Shown here one piece after another: positions 10,901 through 20,167 of a DNA stretch of 64,000 bases (position 1 is its first letter; every line of letters begins with the position of its first letter). The notes beneath the pieces are model-generated. The model searched no databases, was not told where the DNA came from, and worked only from the letters and a program-made list of their open reading frames with translations. The position numbers and the translations under genes were made by a program. The stretch is from Eucommia ulmoides (taxonomy: Eukaryota > Streptophyta > Magnoliopsida > Garryales > Eucommiaceae), in assembly GCA_016647705.1 (NCBI GenBank), contig CM028335.1:24158905-24222904 (forward strand). The letters run 5' to 3'.

Positions 10901-12146
10901 TTGGCATAACCTGAACTGGATTCCTTTTTTTTTTTTTTTTTGTTTGGGTTAAGAAAAAGGAAGCCAAGATCTGTTTGATCCCAAAAATATTGTGCATATA
11001 CATAATTAATGACAAGCGCTTCAATTATGCAAAGGAATTCAACACCCAAATCCACAAACTAAAACAATATGACATGTTACTTGAAACTCAAGAAATCAGA
11101 CAAAAATTCATATTAAATATGAAGAGGAACAACAAGAAAGATGAAGAATGGAACCGTGGTACTGGCATTTCCGAAGAAGACCCTCCAGGAGCTTCAAACA
11201 AGTAGGGTCGTCATCTACAGCAAGAACACGCATACCCGCTGGAAATCTTTCGATTTCATCGCCAAAACTTCCTCTGATTTCTTCCACAGCCATTGTTGGA
11301 AACACCAAATTTGAATACCGTATTGGGTTTTAAAAGATGAGAAACAGAGCAGAAACAGAAGTTTGAGTTTTCAGCATCTGAAGTTGCGTTTTTGGGAAAT
11401 TTTGAAAGGCAAAATGAAGTGAATAATAGTACGAAGAATTTGAGGGGATGGGGGCATGCAATGCAATTTTTGGAAGTGGAAGACTCGTGGATTTCATATC
11501 TTGTAACTCCTATGCGCCCCTCCTCTAATAAGCTTCCCTAGTGAGAAATCCTGACCGTTGATATTGTCACAGCAGAATGATCACGCGGCCATCATCACCA
11601 ATTGGGGGTGTCTATTATGGCCAAACAAGTACTGAAATTAGAGTAAACGATGATAGACAGAATCTTTTAATAATTTATTAAACTTTAATTACTAATCATA
11701 ACTTCATTTTCCTTTCATAGGAGTCCGTTTTACAACTTTCCTTCCAGCAAGAGTTTTCCTTTATTTCCTTTAATAATCTGGTTGAAGGATTCAAACTATA
11801 TGACATGAAACTTCAAACTAATTGTTGAATCAGAACTAACAGAACCCTTCATAGTTGATGCAACAGGGGACCCATATTAACAAGTAATCAAGTGTGTGAA
11901 AGAAAAAAGGGTTGAATCTAGGGGACCCATATCAATAAATATCCAAATCAGACAAAAATTCATATTAAATTTGAAGAGGAACAACAAGAAAGAGGGAACA
12001 ATCGAACCATGGTACTGGCATTTCCGAAGAAGACCCTCCAGGAGCTTCAAACAAGTAGGGTCGTCGTCTACAGCAAGAACACGCATACCCACTGGAAATC
12101 TGTCGATTTCATCCCCAAAACTTCCTCTGATTTCCTCCACAGTCAT
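7881..12146 (-). CDS. Type-B two-component response regulator (cytokinin signalling transcription factor, ARR10/ARR12-like)
   Basis: Six exons on the minus strand: 12146-12008, 10776-10624, 10098-9730, 9617-9541, 8883-8053 and 7952-7881. They total 1641 nt in one consistent frame and encode 546 aa, close to ARR10-size family members. Residues about 20-140 form a receiver domain with the acidic pocket VDDDP (D27-D29), phospho-acceptor D73 in [11 protein letters not shown], and K122 in LVKPVR. An acidic, Lys/Arg-rich linker (RKRKDEEED, about 176-195) follows. Residues 196-254 are a GARP/Myb-like DNA-binding domain ([35 protein letters not shown]). The C-terminal half is Ser/Asn/Gly/Gln-rich, as expected for an activation region, and the protein ends SFGSCI. 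In the family, phosphorelay from histidine kinases via phosphotransfer proteins activates these nuclear factors. Oddities: a duplicated first exon (11155-11293) and a GC-AG intron 4. No frameshift or premature stop is seen. The exact orthologue is not assigned. Confidence 0.93.
8053..8883 (-). CDS. Exon 5, end of the GARP domain and C-terminal activation region
   Basis: The acceptor is atattacag. The exon begins [16 protein letters not shown], completing the GARP domain, then continues for about 260 residues rich in Ser, Asn, Gly, Leu and Gln. It has no premature stop and ends LMSSMIKR with donor CGG|GTACTT. The conserved [12 protein letters not shown] stretch near the end is typical of ARR10/ARR12-clade C-termini. 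Confidence 0.92.
9541..9617 (-). CDS. Exon 4, GARP DNA-binding core
   Basis: The acceptor is TAAAGCAG just before AAGCGG. It encodes [17 protein letters not shown] and ENVASHLQ, the recognition-helix region of the GARP domain. The exon ends CTCCAG and is followed by GCATGA, with no GT available before an immediate in-frame stop. The intron to exon 5 (8884-9540) therefore appears to use a GC donor. Confidence 0.9.
9730..10098 (-). CDS. Exon 3, receiver C-terminus, acidic linker and first half of the GARP domain
   Basis: The acceptor is ttttcag at 10101-10099 and the donor is GAAA|GTGTG. It encodes [14 protein letters not shown] and [12 protein letters not shown] (receiver end, conserved Lys 122), a basic/acidic linker ([17 protein letters not shown]), then [19 protein letters not shown] of the GARP domain. 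The last base joins AA of exon 4 to restore Lys. Confidence 0.93.
10624..10776 (-). CDS. Exon 2, receiver domain core with phospho-acceptor Asp
   Basis: The acceptor is ttttccag and the donor is ATAA|GTAAGG. It encodes residues 47-97 and completes the split Val codon from exon 1. It carries [16 protein letters not shown], where the Asp after Ser (residue 73) is the expected phosphorylation site. The exon ends inside an ATG codon completed by exon 3 (VI-M-LSANSD). Confidence 0.92.
10810..10896. mobile_element. Small MITE-like palindromic insertion in intron 1
   Basis: An 87-bp segment is bounded by taggtagtgtttggt (10810-10824) and accaaacagtaccta (10882-10896), inverted copies with one mismatch. 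The GTTTGGT-containing ends are common in plant hAT-type MITEs. A clear target-site duplication is not visible. Related TTTGGT motifs occur near 7385 and 8960. Confidence 0.6.
11155..11293 (-). CDS. Exon 1a (proximal), second intact copy of the first exon
   Basis: It lies exactly 853 bp from exon 1b with no indel in the coding part. It encodes [10 protein letters not shown] through QYH with a few substitutions (T2A, D15E and V19A relative to 1b). The ATG is at 11293-11291 and the donor after CAC G is intact (GTTCC), in the same phase for exon 2. Spliced to exon 2 through intron 10777-11154 it would also give a 546-aa protein. It may be an alternative promoter and first exon, or the copy actually used; the sequence does not decide. 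Confidence 0.8.
12008..12146 (-). CDS. Exon 1b (distal) of the type-B response regulator
   Basis: It starts at the ATG at 12146-12144 ([10 protein letters not shown]...) and ends with CAT G before donor GTTCG, splitting a Val codon completed by TA of exon 2. It encodes residues 1-46, including the acidic pocket VDDDP. No in-frame ATG lies upstream before a stop, so this start is preferred. It uses intron 10777-12007, which would skip the proximal copy of exon 1. Confidence 0.88.
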
Positions 12147-12461
12147 TGTTAGAACACCAAATTCGAACACCCAGATGAGAAACAGATCAGAAACACAGAT
12201 CACGGAACAGAAGTTTGAGTTTTCAGCATCTGAAGTTGGTCTTTTTTTTTTTTTTTTCCTTGAAAAATTTAGAAGGCAAAATGAAGTGAATAATAATACG
12301 AAGAAATTGAGAGGGGATCAAATGGAAAAGAGTTAGTGAGTAGAGAGAGACAAAGAATTGCCGTAGCAAGTAAAGCTGTACATGTTGACAATGATGGTGA
12401 TAGCCAGAACAGAGTGAATGGCTTCAACCCAACAATACACCAAATCAAATCAGAGTATTTT

Positions 12462-12497
<36 letters not shown>

Positions 12498-12500
12498 AAA
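12147..12500 (-). promoter_or_regulatory. Leader and proximal promoter region of exon 1b, with a (GA)n tract
   Basis: This is the upstream flank of the distal first exon. It contains a T run at 12241-12257 and a perfect (TC)n run at 12464-12494, which reads as (GA)n on the gene strand. GA/CT tracts near transcription starts are common in plant promoters. No unambiguous TATA box was identified, and the proximal exon copy lacks this tract. Confidence 0.45.
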
Positions 12501-12740
12501 CCCTTTGCTTTTCTCCTCTATAATTTTTTTTCCTAATATAATATTATTCACAGAGATGATATATAAATGAGTGTATATAAAAGTTGCTATGAATAATAGA
12601 GCTTTTGCTTAAAATTATGGCCTTCTTCCAATAACTTTTTCCTTCCTCCCAGAGGCATGCAAGTTTTGGAAAGGGAAGACTTCCGGATTCCATATCCCCG
12701 TAAGCATGTTCACCAGTACTCCTATGCACCCCTTTGTCCT

Positions 12741-13291
12741 TGCTAATGGTCTTGGCCCACCATGGCCCGCTATGGTAAAAATCCTAATTTCATTAGTAAA
12801 ATCAAACCTTAACCCCCTAATTTCATTAGTAAAATCAAACACTAATGCTATCAAAGTTATCTTAGTCATATCTTATATATCGACTACCTTAATATCTCAA
12901 TAATTGTACTTTTCTCATTTATCATACAATTCCTCTAGGTTTTCTTAATATTTCGTCACTCAATCATTGTAATATGTTATAAAAGGTCAATTCTTTCTAA
13001 CTATATTCATACTAAATTTTTAGCAACCCTAATATTTCAAATCTTTCCCCATGCCGTTGCCCACTCGTTTTCATCATTCAACACTCCCACATCGTATTCA
13101 CCATCACCATCAAACTCGTTTCGTCATAACGTATTCAACGACACCAAAATCACCGCTATCAAGGTTCTCACACGTCCTCACGATCAACTAACCAAACCAC
13201 CGTCATTGCCGTCAGATATGTTGACTGCTACAGGCTTCACCGTCTCTCCGATATCAACAACACGCCCACCATCACCTTTGTCTTGACAAGA
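12741..13291. other. Intergenic DNA with half of a diverged repeat
   Basis: No gene is seen. From about 13100 the sequence (tgttgactgctacaggcttc, ccgatatcaac, cttgacaaga) matches diverged copies at 14640-14780. The solo LTR at 13292 therefore landed inside an older tandem repeat of about 170-190 bp. The last five bases, caaga (13287-13291), are the left target-site duplication of that LTR. Confidence 0.55.
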
Positions 13292-14579
13292 TGATAACGC
13301 GTAATTACGTCGCTACTTTCACCACAAGTGTACGAGTCAAATTTTATAGAATAGTGAATGAGAAGGGTTGTTGTATTCACAGGGATTGGATTACATTATT
13401 GCTAATTACTGCGATTATCATAACTGAACTTTATTTAGGCAATAAAAAATGGGTTTTTGATTTTATAAATAATATACTAAATTAACTATTAATTAAACTA
13501 TAATACTAAATATATTATATGAGAATAGGTTATCAAGGGATTAACTTCATTTACGTATACGTGTTTGATTTCGTCTAATTTACATTAATGGTATTCAAAT
13601 CTATCCGACAATTTAGGTATCGAAAACTCATTCACTATTTCTCCCGAGTGTAAAGTGCATGAATATGTGACTTCGCGTCAATGCCAAAGTCCTCCTCGAG
13701 CGTCTATACGACACTTGGTCACATGAGTCTCGCCCCAACTTCATGAATTGCACACTTTCTAACGCCCTCCCGGGTCCTTAGATCGTCGTGTTGTGTTTAA
13801 ACCCTAGTCCTAATTCGGGGTTACCTCTCCCGAGTGTTAAACCTCGATTTCTCAATATATCTAAACAAACATATAAATGAAAAAGAGCGGTAAACACAAT
13901 CAAATAGACAAGAACAACCGATAACGAAACAAAGATTAAACAAACAACGTATATTAGTAAACTACATCAATCCCATAAATAATCAGTGTTCAACTTATGG
14001 CTATAACCATATATTCGGCGATAAAAAATATATACATGTTCAAACAAACAAAAACACGTTAAGAATAAAGCGAGAAACAAGGGATAATAGCCGTTATCTG
14101 AAGGTGGCGTCCGTAAAAACCGCTCCGATCTTGTTTCTTCTTCTCCAATTAAGATCCTCCTCTTTGGTTGGTTGAGAGCCTTTTTTAGAACACTCAAATC
14201 ACTCCCTAGGTGTTCTTAGAACAATGGGAATGGATGGGAACAAAAAGGGAACAAACAAAATATATAGAAAATATCCTAAAACAGGTGGCCAGTGACCACT
14301 GCAGTGGTGGGTATGTCGGTAGGCTATCTGCTTTATCACCGCTGCAGCGGTGAGCTATCAGAACTTGGAGAACTCTCTATTGTTTCACCGCTACAGCGGT
14401 GAAACTTCTACTTTGAATATTTGATCCTCTTGATCGTTTTTCCACCGTTTTTTTCGACTGTTTTCGCTTCTAACCCCTGTTTTAAATAAAAATAAATAAA
14501 AATAAATTAAAACTTAATAAAAATACTCAGAAAACTAACAAATTCGATTTGAAAATAGATAGATAAAATTCACTTATCA
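13292..14579 (-). mobile_element. Athila-type solo LTR (TSD caaga)
   Basis: This 1288-bp LTR reads TGATAAC...CTTATCA on the plus strand and has a perfect 5-bp duplication, caaga, at 13287-13291 and 14580-14584. On the minus strand it matches the Athila-type LTRs elsewhere in the window: a TGATAAGTGAATTTTATC start, the ctctcccgagtgtaa and gagtctcgccccaact blocks, and a cacttgtggtgaaagtag end. It carries three exact or near-exact palindromes: accactgcagtggt (14295-14308), TCACCGCTGCAGCGGTGA (14336-14353), and tttcaccgct/agcggtgaaa (14383-14404). Confidence 0.93.
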
Positions 14580-14584
14580 CAAGA

Positions 14585-15163
14585 CAATTCCAACGCCATC
14601 AAAATCTCTACCACCGGAGTTCTAATGCGCCTCTACGCGCCACTAACAGTCCCATCGCTGTCGTCACATTTGTTGACTGCGATAGGCTTCAATATCAATC
14701 CGATATCAACACCCACCATATTTTTACCTTCATCTTGACGAGAGGACTCCAATGCCACTAAAATCCGACATCGTATGCACCTTCATGCGCATTTCGAAAA
14801 ATTTGTAGTTCTATCGGGTTTTTCATGCGTAGCGCCACATCAGCCCTATAGGTGGTGTCATCTCACCCTGCACGACAGTCACCACGTTAGCCTTACAATT
14901 GACCACTTATTGCCATATCAATGCCAAGTCAGCTGCCATGTCAGCACTAAAGGTTTACCAGTCTCTATCACTCTAACGTAATATAATCCGCCACGTCAGC
15001 ACTTCTTGCCACATCAGCTGTCACATCAGCCTTTTGTTAACTTTTCACTGCCACATTTGTGTCAAATCTTCAATCATCTGACGCATTGTTTGACATGTGT
15101 CTTTGGTAAACTCTTGTGTGTTGACCGGTTCAAGATTACTTGAGAACTTCTATGGACTAGATC

Positions 15164-15165
<2 letters not shown>
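14585..15165. repeat. Diverged tandem repeat with many CACRTCAGC-like motifs
   Basis: Up to about 14780 this continues the repeat interrupted by the solo LTR. From 14830 to 15070 there are at least eight copies of a nonamer like ccacatcagc, cacgtcagc or catgtcagc at irregular spacing. No coding sequence is recognised; a 68-codon open frame at 14775-14981 is driven by the motif repeats. Confidence 0.5.

Positions 15166-15195
<30 letters not shown>
15166..15195. repeat. Poly-T tract (30 T)
   Basis: An uninterrupted run of 30 T. It could be the reverse-complemented tail of a retroposed sequence, but no LINE or SINE body is recognised next to it. Confidence 0.9.
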
Positions 15196-15201
<6 letters not shown>

Positions 15202-15348
15202 GTTCTTGGAGATATAATATCAATTCTTGGCTAATTTTGGTGTTCTAAATCCATCTATGGCCTCGGTTTACTCAAATTCAAATAATACATTATAGTTCCC
15301 TTTATATTGTTGATTTAGTTCATCACGGTTGTTCGACCAGTTTAAGTA

Positions 15349-16378
15349 ATCATTGAGCGTTTTTAGCGGCTAATCTTCGGACGAGGCTAAGTTCTTCGAT
15401 TTCTTCCCTTATTTCTTTAACTTAGGATTTTGTGAGCATGTTTAGCTCGATTTCAATGTTTATACAGTTATGACCATGAGTTAAATGTGGATTGTATAGG
15501 GATTAACACTATAATTTATAAATATGTGTTTGGATGATTTCGGTGTTGCGTTTATGTTTGTTCTTCGTAGTTTGATTGTGTTTATTGTATTGTTTTTTTT
15601 TTTTTTATTATGCTTAGATAGATAAATGGAGAATACGGGGTTTGGCAAACCTCGAATTCGGATTAGGGTAAACAAACGCCATGATCTAATAACCCGGTCG
15701 GGGTTAGGATTATGGACAATCGATGACGTTGGGGGCAAGACTCACGTGACCTAGGGTCGTTAAGACATTGAGGGGGACTTCTTCGTTGACTCAAAGTCAT
15801 GTATTCTACCGTATTACACTCGGGATAGGTGGCAGTGGAGTTTTAGAATCGAGATTGTCGATAGGGTAAACACAACACGACGATCCAATGACCTGGTCGG
15901 AGTTGGATTGTGTGCAATCAATGACGTTGGGCGAGACTCACATGACCTAGGGTTGTTAAGACGTTGAGGGGGACTTCTTTATTGAATTGAAGTTATATAT
16001 TCCACCGTCTTACACAAGGGAGAGGTGGCGATAGAGTTTACGAACCGAGATTGTCAAATAGGTCGAACACCATAAACGTGAGTAAATCGAGATCGAACAC
16101 GTATTTGTAAACATGTTAATCCCTATGCAATTATTTCCTCTAAAACATATTAGTATATTAGTATAGATAATTTAGTTAATTAGTATTAGTTTAATTAATT
16201 AAATATATTTATTTTTAGCCTAGATAAAGTTAGGTCATGACAAACGCGGTACGATAGTAAGGATATCAATCCCTGTGGATACAATAACCCGATCTTTCAC
16301 GTTCACACTATACTAAAACTTTGACCTCGTACACTTGCGAGTAGTCAATATGCGAGGATCAAAATCCTCCGCCGTACA
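15349..16378 (+). mobile_element. 5'-truncated Athila-type LTR fragment
   Basis: Matches the 3' two-thirds of the LTRs of the element at 21737-26901. It starts in the cattgagcgtttttagcgg block and includes the two internal repeats with gacctagggtcgttaagac and tgagggggacttctt. It ends in tcctccgccgtaca, the same LTR terminus as at 23357 and 26901. The left part of the LTR is missing; the right end abuts the middle of a SIRE-like LTR, so it probably inserted there and its left flank was later lost. Confidence 0.85.
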
Positions 16379-18023
16379 ATTGGCCCGTAAGTTCAGGATG
16401 TGTTTCGGCTCTGGACTGGTCTGTCAACCGACCAGTGGGGCTCGGTCAATTGACTGTGTTGGTTGAGGTTTCGTGAGACTTGGTATTTTGGTAAAAAACC
16501 TATCCGTTTTTTAGGATTCCAAGGGAGATATTTGGGGGATTTGAACTTAATTAAGATATGGTTTACCTATTCTATTATCCCTATTGATTAGGTCCGTATA
16601 CTTTGAGATTCTCCTAATTTAAATGGATTAATACTTTTTATCATTATGGTTTTAAATTGAGAATTGTTTTGTGGACTTATTTGAGAGAATTGAGAGATAT
16701 TTTAATATGGAATACACCTGCAACGAAAGTTAATGCTATATGGGCTCTAAAAGTGTCTTTTAGAGACATATCTTTGAAAAACTAGTTGTTGGAGGGCTTG
16801 ATATCTGTCTATAAAAATAGACCTACAGGAATAAAGAAAAATACATCAAGAACAATCAGTTCAAGCTTTTCTAAGAGTTATATTTACGATGAGAATTTTA
16901 TGAGAGATTTATTATTTGTTCTTGATCTAAAGCGCTTGTGATTTGGAGTCATCGACGTGTGTTCTATTGTGATTCTATCATTATCGTCGGTGTTTCCCGG
17001 TGAAATCTTTCCTAACTTTGTTATTTAATTTGAATTTATATTATTATTGCTTGCTTGGTTTTAGATTGTTTGGAAAATTGTTTTTAAACTTAAAAGTCTG
17101 AAAATATTTTTAAATGATTTCATTTGATTATTTGATTATGTGCTTTAAATTGTGCTACCCACTTTATTATTTAATGAGATTTTGTTTGCCTCACATTGTA
17201 TCTAGCACGTAGTAATTATTCGGGACATTAATCAAGTATATTCATATTAAGGTGGTAGAAGTTCTTTGTGGGAAGAAACTTACATTATTTGTATTTGTGA
17301 GTTTGAGCAGATTAGACACGTTTGGGACGGTGTCTAGTCAGGGTAGCAAGATTTCCATCTTTTTCTTGTGAAAAATATTAGGGTTTGATCTTTGTCCTAT
17401 AAAAAGGTTAGATTATTCTTTTCCCTTAAAAAGAATTAGGTTTTGATTTTCCTTGTAATAGAATTGAGTGGTTGTAAAGGTTTTCGCTAAATTTGAGAAA
17501 ATGATAAGCATAAAAGTGTGAGAGAGTGGTAGGTTTGATCTTTAACTTGTTAAAATGATTAGGTTTTGATTCTTCCTATAATAAAATTAGGTTAGTCTTG
17601 ATCCCGGTAAAAAGATAAGGTTTTTCCTAAGTCTGGAAAAAGGATTGTTGTAAAGGTTCTTCTTAAGTCTGGAAAAAATATAATTGTAACGATTGATTTT
17701 GAGCCTGAGAAAAGAATCGTGAGTTATTAGAGTTTGCCTACCTGGTAAAGGAATAAAAGGTTTAGTGGGTTGCGAATCTCCGTGGAGCTCGAGGGATTGG
17801 AGTAGATAAGAGTAGTTTATCGAGCCAGAATATATTGTTGTGTGCTGCATTGATTATTCTTTATATTATGTTTGGGTGTGCACTTAATATTAAACACATA
17901 TTCGTTGCGTAAAAAGATTATAATCTATTTAGGGAAATTAATAATTTGTGTTTAAAGGAATTGAATATTTATTTTTAGTAACTACCTAATTTACCCCCTC
18001 TTGGGTTGCTCTCTGGGCCAACA
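16379..18023 (+). mobile_element. SIRE/Maximus-like copia LTR, 5'-truncated
   Basis: Collinear with the complete LTRs at 37940-40269 and 52575-54805, starting at about the gtaagttcaggatgtgtttc block. It contains the end of the TTGACC-like motif array (16400-16470), a TATA-like ctataaaa at 16809-16816, and a series of imperfect hairpin repeats at 17340-17770. It ends ctctgggccaaca immediately before a tRNA-iMet-type primer site, so it is a 5' LTR. Confidence 0.85.
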
Positions 18024-18024
18024 A

Positions 18025-18040
18025 TTAGTACTAGAGCTGG
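18025..18040 (+). other. Primer-binding site, tRNA-iMet type (degenerate)
   Basis: ttagtactagagctgg lies two bases after the LTR end and corresponds to the TGGTATCAGAGC complement of initiator-Met tRNA used by copia elements. It carries a couple of substitutions. Confidence 0.75.
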
Positions 18041-18082
18041 TTTTGGCTCGTTAGGCTTAACATCCTAACTAAACACAATCAC

Positions 18083-19154
18083 ATGGATTTTACTGATAAT
18101 GATATTGTATGTGAATCCTCTACTTGTCTTGATACTATTAGAGAGTGTCCTGCTTCCTTTGATAATCAGGGTCCTGTTTGTAAGAATGATAAAAATTGTG
18201 ATAATGAGGCTGCAGATAAGGCTATTGAGATGTTGATTACCCTTACTTATGTTTTTTAAGAACAAAATTTGAAATTTGGGCAAAATATTGCCATTCTTGA
18301 AAATAAAAAGTTTAGTAACATTAAATCTCTTAAGAAGAAGAATTTGGACAAGTATTTTGAAATTTCTAAATTTTTAAATGCTTCATCTGAAATCGGTAAG
18401 TTGCTTGAAAAAAATCGATTCTCTTGAAGAAAAGAACGAAATTTTGAAAAATAATATTTATGATTTTCAACAAAGTGATTTTAAAAAGAAAAATCTTGAA
18501 ACTTTAAATGAGGTCTTAAAAATTGAGTTGGATAATGCAAGGTGTGAGCTTGATAGAGTTTGTTTGAAAATTCATTCTATTGAAAATGATTGTCGAATTC
18601 TTAAAAATGATTTTGAATTTATGCATAATTTGGTCTACTAGTGAACGTTAGTTCGTTGGAGCGACCACTTGAAAAGACTTAAAAGGAGCTTAATAAAGAA
18701 GTGAATAAATTCAAGGATATTGAGAGAACTAAACTTGTTGAAAAACTAATAGTTGCTAAAGCAGCTTCTCAATATCACTATCAACATCATGCTCCCGTAT
18801 GAGATAATGATTATCTTAGGAAACGTGCTAATAATGCTAGATATTTCTATTGTGGGAAGCATAGTAATTTTGAGAAAATGTGTTATCTGTTGTATGGTTA
18901 CCCATTTCGATCTAGAAATAACTAGATACTAAGGAAAGATATTTTTTATGCAGGTACGAATGATAGATTCGCTCAATCAAGAACGTACAATGAATACTAC
19001 ATGCCGAGAAGGGATTCTAAATTCAATGCACCAATAAGGATGAATCAAAATATACAAAGGCGTAAGATGGATGCTATCGGAAAACCACAGGTTCAGCGAA
19101 ATAATTTTCAATCTGGGGGAAGACAACCTCAAAAGCAGCATAAACTGGTATATA
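18083..19154 (+). pseudogene. Degenerate copia gag (coiled-coil and zinc-knuckle remnant)
   Basis: An ATG at 18083 opens MDFTDNDIVCESSTC and reads into a Lys/Glu/Asn/Leu-rich region with stops and frame changes. The longest intact piece (18378-18641, 87 aa) is coiled-coil-like (KKIDSLEEKNEILKNNIYDF). Near 18835-18900 a zinc-knuckle remnant, RYFYCGKHSNFEKMC, is readable; compare CX2CX4HX4C, with the His spacing degenerate. Downstream is a basic, Gln-rich tail. The sequence is unlike the gag N-terminus of the SIRE-like element at 54864, so the coiled-coil middle of gag seems to follow the primer site directly, an internal deletion. Pol is absent here; see the possible right half at 37471. Confidence 0.65.
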
Positions 19155-20106
19155 GAATTGGTTCAGTGATCTACCTAAAAAAAAGAGGGGGTGGGGGGAA
19201 TTGGGTAGTTATAAAATTAAAACAAATAATTTTATTTTCAACACTAAAATTCAAACAGTTAATTTAATCCAAAATTAATTATTATCTCTTTATATAGTAG
19301 CGGATAAGTATAATCAGCTGTAGGTGCACACTCAAACAACAGAAAATAAATAAAGTAAAAATATAGTACATCACGATATATACTGGTTTACTAAATTACT
19401 CTTGGCTAATCCAGTCCTCCAAGCCCTACGGAGAGTCGCACCCACTAAATCACTAAGATTCCTTTAACCAGGTAGGAACCAAATTTTTACACAATAATTC
19501 TTTTGACAGGCTTAGAATTAACCTTTACAATTCCTTTTTCATAGACTAAGGGAAAACCTCTATTTTTTTTAACAGGCTAAAGATTAATCTAATTCTTTTA
19601 TACTTAGACTAAGAATCAAACCTCACAAAAAATCACTTCGAGTATCCTTTTCACCGGTAAGGATGGAACCGTTACAAAGTCACACAAACTAATTCTATTC
19701 AGGAAGAATTAACATCTATCTCTTTTCACCGAAAAGAGTAACTTAATCTTTTTATACCTTAGGTAAAGATCAAACCTCAATCTCTTTACCGAAAGAGATT
19801 GAAACCAAACTACCCCTGATTAGATATTTCCAACAATATCAAATCCTCACACAACTCACCAATTACAATAAATTGACAAGTCTCTTTCCACTCGAAGTTT
19901 CTACCACCTCAAATTAATTTAAACTCAATTAATGTCCCGAATTTACTAGTGATAGAATTTTATGTGAGAAATTTAAAATTTGATTATAAAATATATGGTT
20001 AGCACACAAATAAGCACGTAATCAGATTAACACAGAAATCGTTTTAGAAATAATTTTATGCACTTTAAAGTTTGAAAACGATATTAGACAAATCTTAAAT
20101 CCAAGC

Positions 20107-20167
<61 letters not shown>

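Larger units (their letters stand above)
11092..12740 (-). repeat. Segmental tandem duplication covering exon 1 and promoter-proximal DNA
   Basis: The segment about 11092-11530 matches about 11940-12340 plus 12650-12740. The match covers the start of the first intron (aaatcagacaaaaattcatat), exon 1, and the 5' leader (cagaagtttgagttttcagc, aggcaaaatgaagtgaataa). It also takes in a further upstream block ending near actcctatgcgcccc versus actcctatgcacccc. The distal copy has about 300 bp of extra sequence (12340-12645) including the (TC)n tract. Coding parts are indel-free, while non-coding parts show point changes and small indels. Confidence 0.88.

Noticed and set aside
12147..12203. N-terminal extension of exon 1b into an upstream open frame
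   Set aside because: The extension would have to start at GTG; the first in-frame ATG is the conserved MTVEE start.
11896..12336. 146-codon plus-strand open frame across the response regulator first exon
   Set aside because: It is antisense to the well-supported exon 1b and its leader, and its equivalent over exon 1a is not conserved in length.
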